Positions 26,629 through 35,469 of a stretch of 52,324 nucleotides of DNA are shown here, in pieces (position 1 is the first letter of the stretch; each line of letters starts with the position of its first letter). This DNA is from HGM04593 sp045644465 (lineage in GTDB: Bacteria > Bacteroidota > Bacteroidia > Bacteroidales > Bacteroidaceae): contig JAZRGV010000059.1 of the NCBI GenBank assembly GCA_045644465.1, positions 1 through 52,324 on the forward strand. Reading direction: 5' to 3'. The notes beneath the pieces were generated by a model. That model made no database searches and was not told the DNA's origin. It was given only the letters and a program-made list of their open reading frames with translations. Made by a program: the position numbers and the translations under genes.

Positions 26629-27348
26629 TTACCCTAATTTATCTATAAATATGTATTTCTTAAAATCTTCAATTATGCCACATTTATTAATAAAAGAAAG
26701 ATATGTGCTACATTCTTTGTTAAAATTCATAATTGAAATATAAGTTTTAGGAAATTGAGTTTTTAAAGCATCTTCATATTCTTGCGTATTTAACCCATTT
26801 TTTGATAATATTTGAGAACCTAGTAAGTTAAAGAATTCTTGTATTTCTTTTTGAGAAGTAAAGTTATCCAAATTTGCAACAAGCATCTCTTTATATGATT
26901 CTGCAACCTTATCAAAAGCGTTGTTGACTTCGACCAACTTACAACATAAATCTTTGTCAAAAAGGCAGAATGATAATTGTACATACCTAAACAGATTTTC
27001 TTCAATTTGTAGCATTTGTTTGCTGATATCATTTTCTTTAAATAGAAGATATCTGTCCCAATTATCTCTTTTTATTATTGTAATAGTGTCTAAGAAACTT
27101 TGAAATACACTATATCTTTTATCAAATAATTCAATTTTAATGTTGTCTTTCTGTATTTTATTTTGTGTAATAGCACACATAACAACTGCAATACTAACTC
27201 CAAGGCCGATGCACGTAAAAAAATATTCGATGGCATTATTTTCATTTTTAAGTAAAAATAGAACTACGCAAGCAGCAATAGTAAAAAACATAATCAATGT
27301 TATGGGGTTAAGAAGTAAATTGTTTATATAGTTCCATGCTTTTTTCAT
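26629..27348 (-). CDS. Two-TM membrane protein of unknown function, repeat-flanked cargo
   Basis: A 239-residue protein with two hydrophobic helices near the N terminus (about residues 13-33 and 40-62) and a soluble, mainly helical cytosolic part of about 175 residues without recognised catalytic motifs. It is strongly A+T-rich compared with hsdR. It lies exactly between the two 205-bp direct repeats, after hsdR and before fic. The layout (short membrane anchor plus cytosolic domain) resembles membrane effectors of defence loci, but no function can be assigned. Confidence 0.75.
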   Translation of the reverse strand: MKKAWNYINNLLLNPITLIMFFTIAACVVLFLLKNENNAIEYFFTCIGLGVSIAVVMCAITQNKIQKDNIKIELFDKRYSVFQSFLDTITIIKRDNWDRYLLFKENDISKQMLQIEENLFRYVQLSFCLFDKDLCCKLVEVNNAFDKVAESYKEMLVANLDNFTSQKEIQEFFNLLGSQILSKNGLNTQEYEDALKTQFPKTYISIMNFNKECSTYLSFINKCGIIEDFKKYIFIDKLG

Positions 27349-27368
27349 AATACAAATTTACTAATAGT

Positions 27369-27571
27369 TATTCTAATTGTTTTCTATAAACAGAATCTAA
27401 TGTGTTACACTCCTTGTAATTAAGGAAAACCACGAATAAGCAAGAGTGTAGATTTACATATACATGCAACGAGCAAAAGTGGTTTCGTGAAACAAAGCCA
27501 CAACCTCCTTCTCGATATCAATCTCAGGAGTCAATTCTCTTTTATATTCTATGCGGTTGGTTTCGGTCATA
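27369..27571 (-). repeat. 203-bp direct repeat, copy 2
   Basis: Near-identical to 26404-26608. It starts immediately after the hsdR stop codon (27574-27576). Confidence 0.9.
27454..27570 (-). pseudogene. Truncated start of an AlbA_2/Schlafen-like gene, copy 2
   Basis: A 38-codon frame starting 3 nt after the hsdR stop, MTETNRIEYKREL..., as in copy 1. Its position fits an accessory gene once coupled to hsdR and since truncated. A further short in-frame stretch ends at the repeat edge and may be the old C terminus. Confidence 0.55.
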
Positions 27572-27573
27572 TT

Positions 27574-30500
27574 CTAAATGTTATTGTCGCTCCACATTTC
27601 GCACTGGGTCATAATTGTTTCAAGTGCAGCTTCCTGACCCTCAGGTGGATATTTGTATTTTTTGAGCAGTCGTTTTACGATGCGGCGCATACCGGCACGG
27701 GCACTCTCCTTCATTGTCCAGTCTATGGTCTTGTTTGTGCGAAGTGCATCGGTCAGTTCGCGCGTAATGGCGATAAGTTGCTCGTTGGTATAAAAATCCT
27801 GCACCGCCTCGGGCTTGGTAATAGCATCGTAGAACGCCAACTCCTCGGTCGAGAGGTTGAGTTTTTTGCTTTCCTCCTCGCCACTGACAATGGCTCTCGC
27901 AGTTTTCAGCAACTCCTCAATGACCTCCTCGTTGGTAAGCATACCTTTGAGGTATCTGCTCATCGCATTCGCCAAGATCTCGGAGAACTTCTCGGCACGC
28001 ACGGTGTTTGTGCGCTGATATACACGGATTTGCTCGGCTATCAGCTTGCGCAACAACTCCACCGCAAAGTTCTTCTGTTTCATCTGCGCTATCTCCTCCA
28101 AGAACTTCGGGTCGAAAATCGAAAACTCCTCTTTGATGTCCGAGAAGAGGTTTATCACTCCTTCACTCTTGATGCTCTGCTTTAACAGTTCGTTGATTCG
28201 CTCATTAATCTCGCGGAACGAGATCTTACCCTTGCCTTCTACACGCGTCAGCAGTGTGCGCACCGCCTCGAAGTATGCAGCCTCCAATCGCTCCTCTCGC
28301 TGCAAGAGGCTCTGACACAGCGACAATGACTGACGAAGCAACAACGACTCTTTGATGTATAATTTCTTTGTTTCCTCTCGTTCTGGTGCTTGCAAGAAAT
28401 CGACACCACCCGCAATCGCTGTAGCTCGGGCCATATCCGACTCGCCGTAGAATGCCGAATAGTCAAATCCGTGCAACAGATCACGACACACCTCCAATTT
28501 CTTCTGAAATTCAGGATATGCAGTCTTCGAAATATCGGTATCGCCATAGTTCTTGCGGTCGCGAATAGTGTAGTCATTCATCGCCTGCTTCAAAGCGGAA
28601 GCTATGCCGACATAATCAACAACCAAACCGCCCTGCTTGTCGCCAAACACACGATTTACACGCGCTATCGCCTGCATCAGGTTGTGCCCCGACATCGGCT
28701 TATATACATACATCGTCGAGAGCGATGGCACATCAAATCCCGTGAGCCACATATCCACCACAATCACCAGTTTCAGCGGACTGTCGTTATCCTTAAATCG
28801 CTTTTCGAGTTCCTTTTTGTGGGCATCGTTGCCGATTATCTCGCGCCACTCCTCGGGGTCTTTGTTGCCCGAAGTCATCACCACCGCCAACTTTTCTCTC
28901 CACGCAGGGCGCAACTCCAAGATACGATGGTAAATTTTCATCGCTATCGGGCGCGAGTAGGCAACAATCATCGCCTTACCCGTCTGCTCATATTGGCGGT
29001 AGTTCTCGTAGTGGTCGAGAATATCTCCCACGAGCGAGTCTATCGTTTCGTCTGCTCCGAGGATGGAGTCAAGACGCCCCAACTCGCGCTTGCTCTTCTC
29101 GATTGCGTACTCCTCCGCCTCACCAGCCATAGCCTCGTACTCGTCGTCTATGCGGCGGAGCGTCGCCTCGTCGAGGTGCAGATTTATCACTCGGCTCTCG
29201 TAGAACACAGGGCGTGTAGCACCATCTGCCACCGCTTGCGTCATATCGTAAACATCTATGTAGTCGCCGAACACCTCGCGTGTCGAGCGGTCTTTCTGCG
29301 AAATTGGCGTGCCCGTAAAACCTATGTAGGTGGCATTTGGCAGTGAGTTGCGCACTCGGCGTGCAGCACCCACCTTCACTCTACCTTCGCTGTCAATTTT
29401 TTCGGTCAGTCCGTATTGGCTGCGGTGTGCCTCGTCGGCAATTACGACGATATTTCGGCGTGTCGAGAGGGGCTCTTCGCTCTCCTCGAACTTCTGCATC
29501 GTGGTAAAGAATATCCCGTTTGCCTCGCGCTCACGCAACAGGTCGCCGAGGTGCTTGCGGCTCTCCGCTTGTACGGGTGTTTGGCGTAGGAAGTCGGCAC
29601 ACTTGGCAAACTGACGGTACAACTGCCCGTCGAGGTCGTTGCGATCCGTTAGAATTAATATTGTGGGCGACGATACCGCCTTCTGCAACCGCTTGGCGAA
29701 GAAGACCATAGAAAGCGACTTTCCCGAGCCTTGCGTATGCCAAAATACACCGCCCTTGCCATCGGTCTGTGTCGCCTCGGCTACCGAGTTTACCGCCTTG
29801 CACACCGCGAAGAACTGATGATAACCCGCCAAGATTTTTGCACTCTGTTTTTCGTCTTTCGAGAAGCAGATAAACCCTCGCAAAATCTCTATCAGGCGCT
29901 CCTTGTCGAACATCCCCGAGAACAATACATCGAATGCTGCATAGCGGTTTATTTCGCTCGTGCCGTCCACTGTTTTCCACTCCATAAAACGGTCCTCGCC
30001 GGCAGTAATCGTGCCTGCTTTTGAGGTCGCCATATCGCTCATTACGCAGAAGGCGTTATAGACAAAGAGCGAGGGTATTTCGTGCATATAGTTGCGCAGC
30101 TGGGCGTATGCCTCCGACACATCGGTATTCTCGCGCGATGGCGATTTCAACTCCACAACCACCAACGGCAAGCCATTTACAAATACCACAATGTCGGCAC
30201 GGCGCACCGAACGCTCCTCAACTGTCCATTGGTTGGCAACGGTGAAGTTGTTGCGCAGGGGCGTGTCGTAGTCTATGAGTTTTACGCGTGTTGCGCGCTG
30301 TTCTTTGCCGTCGAAATAGTTTACCTCTACACCATTTTGCAGATAGTCGTGGAACACCTCGTTGCGCTGCACAAGCGAGCCACTCTCGATGTTGCGAATC
30401 TTCGAGATTGCCTCTTCTATCGCCTCACTCGGAAGAGTTTGGTTTATGGCATAGAGCGACTGCTGCACAAGGTCTATGTGCAACGGCTCGGTGTATTCGC

Positions 30501-30594
30501 GCTCCACGCTTGGACCATAGACGTAGTCGTAGCCCAGCGTATCACGCATCAACTCCAATATCGCATTCTCAAAATGTGCCTCGGTAAAGTGCAT
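27574..30594 (-). CDS. hsdR: Type I restriction enzyme, R subunit
   Basis: A 1006-residue motor-nuclease subunit that translocates and cleaves unmodified DNA when bound to HsdM2S. The N-terminal PD-(D/E)xK nuclease shows D in RADIVVF and E-x-K in VVELKSP (about residues 134-155). The SF2 helicase follows: Walker A TQGSGKS near residue 290, DEAH box (IADEAHRSQYG) near 387, and motif VI (QAIARVNR) near 645. The C-terminal helical region binds the methylase core. The gene appears intact. It is the promoter-distal hsd gene of the island, with a possible promoter of its own at 30617. Confidence 0.95.
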   Translation of the reverse strand: MHFTEAHFENAILELMRDTLGYDYVYGPSVEREYTEPLHIDLVQQSLYAINQTLPSEAIEEAISKIRNIESGSLVQRNEVFHDYLQNGVEVNYFDGKEQRATRVKLIDYDTPLRNNFTVANQWTVEERSVRRADIVVFVNGLPLVVVELKSPSRENTDVSEAYAQLRNYMHEIPSLFVYNAFCVMSDMATSKAGTITAGEDRFMEWKTVDGTSEINRYAAFDVLFSGMFDKERLIEILRGFICFSKDEKQSAKILAGYHQFFAVCKAVNSVAEATQTDGKGGVFWHTQGSGKSLSMVFFAKRLQKAVSSPTILILTDRNDLDGQLYRQFAKCADFLRQTPVQAESRKHLGDLLREREANGIFFTTMQKFEESEEPLSTRRNIVVIADEAHRSQYGLTEKIDSEGRVKVGAARRVRNSLPNATYIGFTGTPISQKDRSTREVFGDYIDVYDMTQAVADGATRPVFYESRVINLHLDEATLRRIDDEYEAMAGEAEEYAIEKSKRELGRLDSILGADETIDSLVGDILDHYENYRQYEQTGKAMIVAYSRPIAMKIYHRILELRPAWREKLAVVMTSGNKDPEEWREIIGNDAHKKELEKRFKDNDSPLKLVIVVDMWLTGFDVPSLSTMYVYKPMSGHNLMQAIARVNRVFGDKQGGLVVDYVGIASALKQAMNDYTIRDRKNYGDTDISKTAYPEFQKKLEVCRDLLHGFDYSAFYGESDMARATAIAGGVDFLQAPEREETKKLYIKESLLLRQSLSLCQSLLQREERLEAAYFEAVRTLLTRVEGKGKISFREINERINELLKQSIKSEGVINLFSDIKEEFSIFDPKFLEEIAQMKQKNFAVELLRKLIAEQIRVYQRTNTVRAEKFSEILANAMSRYLKGMLTNEEVIEELLKTARAIVSGEEESKKLNLSTEELAFYDAITKPEAVQDFYTNEQLIAITRELTDALRTNKTIDWTMKESARAGMRRIVKRLLKKYKYPPEGQEAALETIMTQCEMWSDNNI

Positions 30595-30616
30595 ATCTAT
30601 TGACGGTTAGTTGTTA

Positions 30617-30624
30617 CAAAGGTA
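30617..30624 (-). promoter_or_regulatory. Possible internal -7 box of hsdR
   Basis: TACCTTTG on the minus strand, directly after the stop of the 136-residue gene and 23 nt before hsdR. No good TTG element is seen at 19-21 nt. Confidence 0.4.
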
Positions 30625-31035
30625 TTAAAAAATCGAAAATGCGATGGATGCAAGCCCAATAAAAGCCGAAATGATACCTGCCCAAGCGGCTATTTTAGAC
30701 CATTTCAGAGATTTTTGTTGCGTTTTATGATTGTTTTCTCTGTCTATTATAGTTCGAGCTTCATTGAGTATTTCTCGCAACGTCTTCAAATCCTTGCTAA
30801 AATCCATTACTTTATTGATAGGCGATTCGCTATAACCCCAATACCCCATTGGAATCCTTATCGTCTCTGTATTTTCACCAAAATCAAGATTGCAACAACT
30901 TTGTATTATTTCGTTACTACAACCTAACTTTTTAAATACAGAAATAGCATCGGCTTGAATAGATTTAGCCACTTCTAAATCATCACAATAATGACATCTT
31001 GCTATAAGATTATCAATTTCTGCTATATTAGACAT
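30625..31035 (-). CDS. Small tail-anchored protein of unknown function
   Basis: A 136-residue protein lying between hsdS and hsdR. The N-terminal part (residues 1-80) is soluble with several cysteines (CHYCDD, SCCNLDFG), the middle is helical and charged (KTLREILNEARTIIDRENNH), and one hydrophobic helix closes the protein (about residues 113-136, AAWAGIISAFIGLASIAFSIF). The tail-anchor layout is the reverse of the other island membrane proteins. It starts 6 bp after hsdS, so it is co-translated. No family recognised. Confidence 0.72.
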   Translation of the reverse strand: MSNIAEIDNLIARCHYCDDLEVAKSIQADAISVFKKLGCSNEIIQSCCNLDFGENTETIRIPMGYWGYSESPINKVMDFSKDLKTLREILNEARTIIDRENNHKTQQKSLKWSKIAAWAGIISAFIGLASIAFSIF

Positions 31036-31041
31036 ATAATC

Positions 31042-32286
31042 TTACAATTTTATTTCTCCATTCATCAATTTTGGCAATAAGGTATCGCGGAGGGTGGCGA
31101 GGCGTTTTATTTCAAAAGAGCAATTTTCGATGTTCTTAAATATTGCCTTGACTATCATATTAAAACAATTCATCTTCTCTATACAATTTGGCAAACATAT
31201 TAAATGGCTCTTTAAAATATCTGTTTTTAGATTCAAAAAAACACTTCCATTTCCCTGAGAAAGAATTTCTTGTCGGTTGTTTTTAAAAAGCAAATACAGA
31301 TACTCTTTTGATAATTTAGCATTTGGAAAATATAACCAACCATCATGAATACAAGTATCCAAGCCAAGGAACTTGGGAATGCACGGGGTTGCACTATTTG
31401 ACAAAACCAAATTCCCTTTTTTCAGAAAAACCGTTTTACTTAATCCCTCCTCTTTTATAAATTCTTTGATTTCTAAAATAAATGGACTATTGGTAGATGT
31501 TGCATCAGATATTTTAAGCCAATTTAGCCCTGTATTCGATAGGTAATTTTGTATTGGTCTAGGAGAACCGCCTCTTTTAATAACCGTATAGTCATCTAAT
31601 CTTTTCACACTCCAGCCTTCGGGGATAAGTCCGAGTTCGGAATCAACCATTTTGCCACCTGATGATTTGTAGGGCTTACCCTCCTCGTTTGGGAACTCAA
31701 AATCGACAAACCACTGTTTATAGAGTGCTTGTGCTTGCTGCTCTAAATTATCATTTATACGGCGATTGTTCTCGATTTTATCATCTATCGCACCCAATAT
31801 CCCCGCAATCCTCCGCTGCTCCTCCAACCCCGGCAAAGAAATTTCAAATTTAGATAATGTTTCTATTGTAAGAGCTTTTTGTGTAGAGCCAATTGCCTTA
31901 CTATCTATATTCATCTTGCCGATTGGAGATAAAAACCAATAGTAAAGATAGCGGCTATCAAGACCTTCAAAATTGTAGAACCAAGTCAAATTACCGTCTT
32001 TGAAATAGAATACTTCATCTTGAACGATATATGGAATACCCAATGTACCAACAGAGGTAAGCAACATATCCCCCTTTTTAGGAACACCGTGTTTAGTCTT
32101 TATTTCCTCATAGCGTTCTTGGCTAATATACAATTCGGTAGAAATTTTGTTACCTTTTTGCTTTTCTATGATTTCTTTACCTCTGTAAAATGGAATACCA
32201 GAATCTTTGTACTCTTTGGCAAAGATTCGCTTGCTACTGGAAATCTTACATAAATCCCCAATCTTATATGTTTTCCACTCGGTCAT
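31042..32286 (-). CDS. hsdS: Type I restriction-modification specificity subunit
   Basis: A 414-residue specificity subunit that reads the bipartite DNA target. It has two target-recognition domains (about residues 1-150 and 215-370), each followed by a conserved helical repeat. The first repeat shows LPGLEEQRRIAGILGAIDDKIENNRRINDNLEQQAQALYKQWF; the second is shorter and ends LRDTLLPKLMNGEIKL. No second hsdS copy, inverted repeat or invertase is present, so the shufflon-type phase variation common in Bacteroides is not indicated. It is coupled to the GIY-YIG-like gene by a 3-bp gap. Confidence 0.93.
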   Translation of the reverse strand: MTEWKTYKIGDLCKISSSKRIFAKEYKDSGIPFYRGKEIIEKQKGNKISTELYISQERYEEIKTKHGVPKKGDMLLTSVGTLGIPYIVQDEVFYFKDGNLTWFYNFEGLDSRYLYYWFLSPIGKMNIDSKAIGSTQKALTIETLSKFEISLPGLEEQRRIAGILGAIDDKIENNRRINDNLEQQAQALYKQWFVDFEFPNEEGKPYKSSGGKMVDSELGLIPEGWSVKRLDDYTVIKRGGSPRPIQNYLSNTGLNWLKISDATSTNSPFILEIKEFIKEEGLSKTVFLKKGNLVLSNSATPCIPKFLGLDTCIHDGWLYFPNAKLSKEYLYLLFKNNRQEILSQGNGSVFLNLKTDILKSHLICLPNCIEKMNCFNMIVKAIFKNIENCSFEIKRLATLRDTLLPKLMNGEIKL

Positions 32287-32289
32287 AAA

Positions 32290-32637
32290 TTACGTGTTGA
32301 AAATATAGCTATTACTATTTTTTACCATTTTTTCACAAAGAGTTATCTCTTGGGCGTTCGCAAGAGCAAGGGTTTGATACTCAATTGCCGACAAATTTTC
32401 TAAAACATATTTGCGTTTAGCCTCGTTTGTGCGAGTCCCACTGCCCAATGGAGCAGGTAAAAGTGACGACAACCGTCGAGCGACATGTTTGCTTTTCCCA
32501 AACAAGATATACTCTTTTGTCTCTTTATTTCTCAATCGATAGACGCCAAAGCCGATTGGTGCATATAAATACTCCAATTTGCGAGGATCTGGAAAATCTC
32601 GCCACTCACTCCATATATATCCCTTACACTCGGTCAT
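32290..32637 (-). CDS. GIY-YIG-like small protein
   Basis: A 115-residue protein that looks like a GIY-YIG nuclease fold: GVY at 31-33, YILFG at 43-47, arginines at 54-55 (HVARRL), a glutamate at 102 (LCEKMVKN) and a C-terminal asparagine (FNT). These match the two tyrosines, Arg, Glu and Asn of the family, although the second motif is YILFG instead of YIG. DNA cleavage is therefore possible but not certain. It begins 2 bp after the HNH gene and is followed after 3 bp by hsdS. Its first 11 bases match the start of hsdS. Confidence 0.6.
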   Translation of the reverse strand: MTECKGYIWSEWRDFPDPRKLEYLYAPIGFGVYRLRNKETKEYILFGKSKHVARRLSSLLPAPLGSGTRTNEAKRKYVLENLSAIEYQTLALANAQEITLCEKMVKNSNSYIFNT

Positions 32638-32639
32638 AA

Positions 32640-33482
32640 TTAGTCGTTATAGTAGTTATGTTCGTGGTGTTCTTTTAGTCTTTTCTTGTATTGTTCCAGT
32701 TGAGTACCATATTCAGGCTCTTGGGTTACAAGTTTTTCGTAAACCTTAACGCATAGCTCAAGATAATATAGTTTTAGATGCTTAATATGATTAGGAAAAC
32801 CTAAAGCAAACATCTCCCAGTTTCGATTAAATAGTCTGTTTTCGTAATATGGTATTTGCTCAAATAGCGAATAATCTATATCGACTCGCTTGCACAAACT
32901 CTTTAGGTCTTTGATGATTGTGCGGTCTGAGTCCTCTAAATGCTCTATTATTCTCTCTAACCTATTAAACCACTCCTCGATATTCTGTTGCAACTCCTCT
33001 ATATTAGCATCGGTATTTATCTCTATTTTCAAATGGTCATTAGCAAGTTTGTCTATCTCTTGTAAATCATACCAAAAATCCTTCATCGACTTCCGAAGAG
33101 CAAATAGCATCCTATCATTTAGCTCTCTTGTGTCGCGCAAGTATTGTTTTTCGTGCTGCTGTTTTATTTCTTTCAGTCGTGCGGTTGTGTATTCTTGCGG
33201 ATGTGAATCAATAATCTTGTGATGTCGAGAGCATAGCAAAATTAGGTTGCCCTCAGCATTCTTATCCTCGATAGTTGTTTCAGGGTTGTATCTTGCACCG
33301 CCACGCGAATAAGCCTCGATATGACAACACTCTCCCGTAAGAGTGCCATCATCCTCAAATATAGGTTCGCTGCAATCAGGGAAAGCACACTTATTTCCCG
33401 ACTTACCAAATAAGAACCTAAGGGTTTTTGCATCTACACTTTTTCGCAACATAATACGAGCTATTATACAATTTATATTCAA
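32640..33482 (-). CDS. HNH endonuclease family protein
   Basis: A 280-residue protein with an N-terminal HNH nuclease of the zinc-ribbon type: CAFPDC near residue 32-37, CHIEAYSRGG near residue 53, an N in EGNLILL and the HNH closing motif CSRHHKIID near residues 84-92. The C-terminal 150 residues are helical, with acidic stretches, and have no recognised domain. The start at 33482 overlaps the stop of the 201-residue membrane protein by 4 bp; an alternative Met at residue 12 would also fit. It may act as an additional DNA nuclease next to HsdR. Confidence 0.85.
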   Translation of the reverse strand: MNINCIIARIMLRKSVDAKTLRFLFGKSGNKCAFPDCSEPIFEDDGTLTGECCHIEAYSRGGARYNPETTIEDKNAEGNLILLCSRHHKIIDSHPQEYTTARLKEIKQQHEKQYLRDTRELNDRMLFALRKSMKDFWYDLQEIDKLANDHLKIEINTDANIEELQQNIEEWFNRLERIIEHLEDSDRTIIKDLKSLCKRVDIDYSLFEQIPYYENRLFNRNWEMFALGFPNHIKHLKLYYLELCVKVYEKLVTQEPEYGTQLEQYKKRLKEHHEHNYYND

Positions 33483-34084
33483 TCGATTTCTAATATTGTT
33501 TTCAAATCTATATCGGATACCGACAATGGTACTTTGCTGACTTTTCTTGCTAACTTTAAATATTTTTTATACTCTTTTTTAGAGGCAATTGTGCGATTTA
33601 CAAAATATTGTTCACGACAAGACATGTGAATATCAATGTATTTTACACACAACAATTCCACCTCTCTATAATTCCACAAACTACTATCAATATCTATTAC
33701 ACTGATATTGAATTTATCTATTAACTCAACATGTTGCGTTAGATCTACTCCCAATGATGCATACAGACCTTCATCATCTTGTCTTAAACAAACCATAGAA
33801 GAGTTTTTGAGAGGGATAACCTTTCTCATCTTTTTATCAAGTCGCCATACTTCGACGCATCTAACAACATCAACTGACACTAATTGAAGACACTTGCTCT
33901 GTTCACCTCGAATAATTAGAGTCCAATCCTTAACGGTGAAAGTAAATCTAGGCTGTTTCTCATTTACGCTGTCATTTCGTTGCTTAATAAGCACAATAGC
34001 CGTAACAATAGCAGTCGCAACCGATGCAACGGCTATTACGATATTGGCAATATCGCCCCACATTGAAAGTTCACAAGCGCACAT
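33479..34084 (-). CDS. Single-TM membrane-anchored protein of unknown function
   Basis: A 201-residue protein with one hydrophobic helix near the N terminus (about residues 10-33, IANIVIAVASVATAIVTAIVLI), followed by a basic stop-transfer segment (KQRND) and a soluble domain of about 165 residues rich in beta strands. The length and layout are like the neighbouring 232-residue gene. It starts 3 bp after that gene and overlaps the HNH start by 4 bp, so the three are translationally coupled. No family recognised. Confidence 0.75.
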   Translation of the reverse strand: MCACELSMWGDIANIVIAVASVATAIVTAIVLIKQRNDSVNEKQPRFTFTVKDWTLIIRGEQSKCLQLVSVDVVRCVEVWRLDKKMRKVIPLKNSSMVCLRQDDEGLYASLGVDLTQHVELIDKFNISVIDIDSSLWNYREVELLCVKYIDIHMSCREQYFVNRTIASKKEYKKYLKLARKVSKVPLSVSDIDLKTILEID

Positions 34085-34087
34085 AAT

Positions 34088-34786
34088 TTAAATTGTATCT
34101 AATAACTTAATTATTTCATCTGCATCAATCTTGGCAACATCGTATGAAGTATCTGTTGCGTCTTTCTTTATTTTATAATATACCTCCTCTGTTATAAGAC
34201 TATTGTTTTGGTAATAGGATTTATGAGATATACCTAATGTATCAATATATTCTATTTTTATCACATCTACTTTGCTAACAAAATAAAATATATCACCTTT
34301 AGAGTATGAATGAATTGCTTGCTCAAAATCAATATATTTGGACCAATTATTCAACAAATAAGCACTTGTCAATTCTCCATATAATTGTTCGGTGGGGAAT
34401 TGTGCCCAATAATAACCATCTATGGGGATAGTTAAAGTAATATCTGTCTTCGGGGTGTATTTTTGAACTTTGTAATAAACACTAATTTCTATATTAGTCG
34501 GTGCTTTCAAATTTGCACCTATATTATTTACAGTCAAAATCTCGGTGTCTTTGATGCCATTACCATCATAATCAATTCTAGCTTGTGAAATATGAAAGCA
34601 AGGAGATAATGTGGCTGCGTTAATTATATTTGCTTCTTCCTGCAACTTATTTTGATTAACCATTAATAGTATTGTGGCAATAGAGGTTATAAGTGTTGCT
34701 ATGCCAATTATTATCTCATAAAATTGCTTGGTATAACAACTAACTTCTTTAATAAATGTTTTAATTTTTAGAATCATAGGTCCCAT
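34088..34786 (-). CDS. Single-TM membrane-anchored protein of unknown function
   Basis: A 232-residue protein with one TM helix (about residues 22-43, FYEIIIGIATLITSIATILLMV) and a soluble domain. A D-x-D-x-N-x-I-x-D-x-x-x stretch (DYDGNGIKDTEI, near residue 72) resembles a calcium-binding loop. The gene is A+T-rich. Its start lies 8 bp after the stop of the first hsdM 3' fragment (34795-34872), as if it had been captured together with it. An internal Met at residue 4 is an alternative start. Confidence 0.75.
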   Translation of the reverse strand: MGPMILKIKTFIKEVSCYTKQFYEIIIGIATLITSIATILLMVNQNKLQEEANIINAATLSPCFHISQARIDYDGNGIKDTEILTVNNIGANLKAPTNIEISVYYKVQKYTPKTDITLTIPIDGYYWAQFPTEQLYGELTSAYLLNNWSKYIDFEQAIHSYSKGDIFYFVSKVDVIKIEYIDTLGISHKSYYQNNSLITEEVYYKIKKDATDTSYDVAKIDADEIIKLLDTI

Positions 34787-34794
34787 ATATATTC

Positions 34795-34872
34795 TTACAA
34801 TTTATACCCAATACTTTCGAGTTGTTTTTTGATTTTGGTTTCGAGGGTGTGCGACTGCTCAAAAAGGAATAA
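34795..34872 (-). pseudogene. Detached 3' end of hsdM, fragment 1
   Basis: Encodes LFEQSHTLETKIKKQLESIGYKL and a stop. The native hsdM ends LFEKSHAFEIEIKKQLESIGYKL. The DNA is visibly diverged from the native end, so it is not a fresh copy. No start codon or other hsdM part precedes it. Confidence 0.8.
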
Positions 34873-34925
34873 TCGATTACCCGTACGTATATTGTTAATC
34901 CTGTCAGATTTTTACTTTGCCATAC

Positions 34926-35339
34926 TTAACCCAATCTTTTCTTCAATTGATTTAAATTTTCAAGGAGTTCATTCAAGTTGTGTGAACATTCACTATAAAT
35001 TTTCAAATCCCTTAAAGCTCTACCTTCTTGATGCTGACGCATCATTGCCTCACGCCATTCTATTTGATGGGCTAATCCAGATTTGTTTATTTCATCAATA
35101 GCCCTGCTTTCTTGGGCAGACCTTTTTACTTCTACCATTATTCTTTGGATTTCTACCTCCAATAGTTTGATGGTAGTGTCAATTTGCAAAGCTGATAGTT
35201 GCTTAATTTCGCGAATTTGCTTTTCGGCAGCTTTAGATGTGCTACGAGAAGACCATATTGCAATTATAATAGCAACTACTGATAATAAAATCGTTGTGAC
35301 TGTTGACCATTCTATAAAACCCCAACTTCCAAAAATCAT
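34926..35339 (-). CDS. Small membrane-anchored coiled-coil protein
   Basis: A 137-residue protein with one TM helix (about residues 10-30, WSTVTTILLSVVAIIIAIWSS) followed by a long helical, probably coiled-coil cytosolic part (residues 35-137, heptad-like KAAEKQIREIKQLSALQIDTTIKLLEVEIQRIMVEV...). It lies between two hsdM 3' fragments and starts 14 bp after the stop of fragment 2. No family recognised; an oligomerising membrane component is plausible. Confidence 0.72.
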   Translation of the reverse strand: MIFGSWGFIEWSTVTTILLSVVAIIIAIWSSRSTSKAAEKQIREIKQLSALQIDTTIKLLEVEIQRIMVEVKRSAQESRAIDEINKSGLAHQIEWREAMMRQHQEGRALRDLKIYSECSHNLNELLENLNQLKKRLG

Positions 35340-35353
35340 CGTAAATCCTTTAA

Positions 35354-35420
35354 TTACAATTTGTACCCAATACTTTCCAACTGTTTTTTTGATCTCTTTC
35401 TCAAGCGCGTGCGATTGTAG
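35354..35420 (-). pseudogene. Detached 3' end of hsdM, fragment 2 (frameshifted)
   Basis: Reads LQSHALEKEIKK in one frame and KKQLESIGYKL-stop in the next, joined at a run of seven A, so it carries a one-base shift relative to native hsdM. It resembles fragment 1 and the native end (36586-36660). Confidence 0.75.
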
Positions 35421-35469
35421 AAGAAGTTGACAATGTTAGTATATTTATTCTATTCTCAACTATTTATAA

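Noticed and set aside
28390..29346. 318-codon plus-strand frame opposite hsdR
   Set aside because: Antisense shadow of the clearly coding helicase region.
31042..32286. Phase-variable hsdS shufflon
   Set aside because: Only one hsdS, no inverted repeats with a second copy and no invertase gene in the island.
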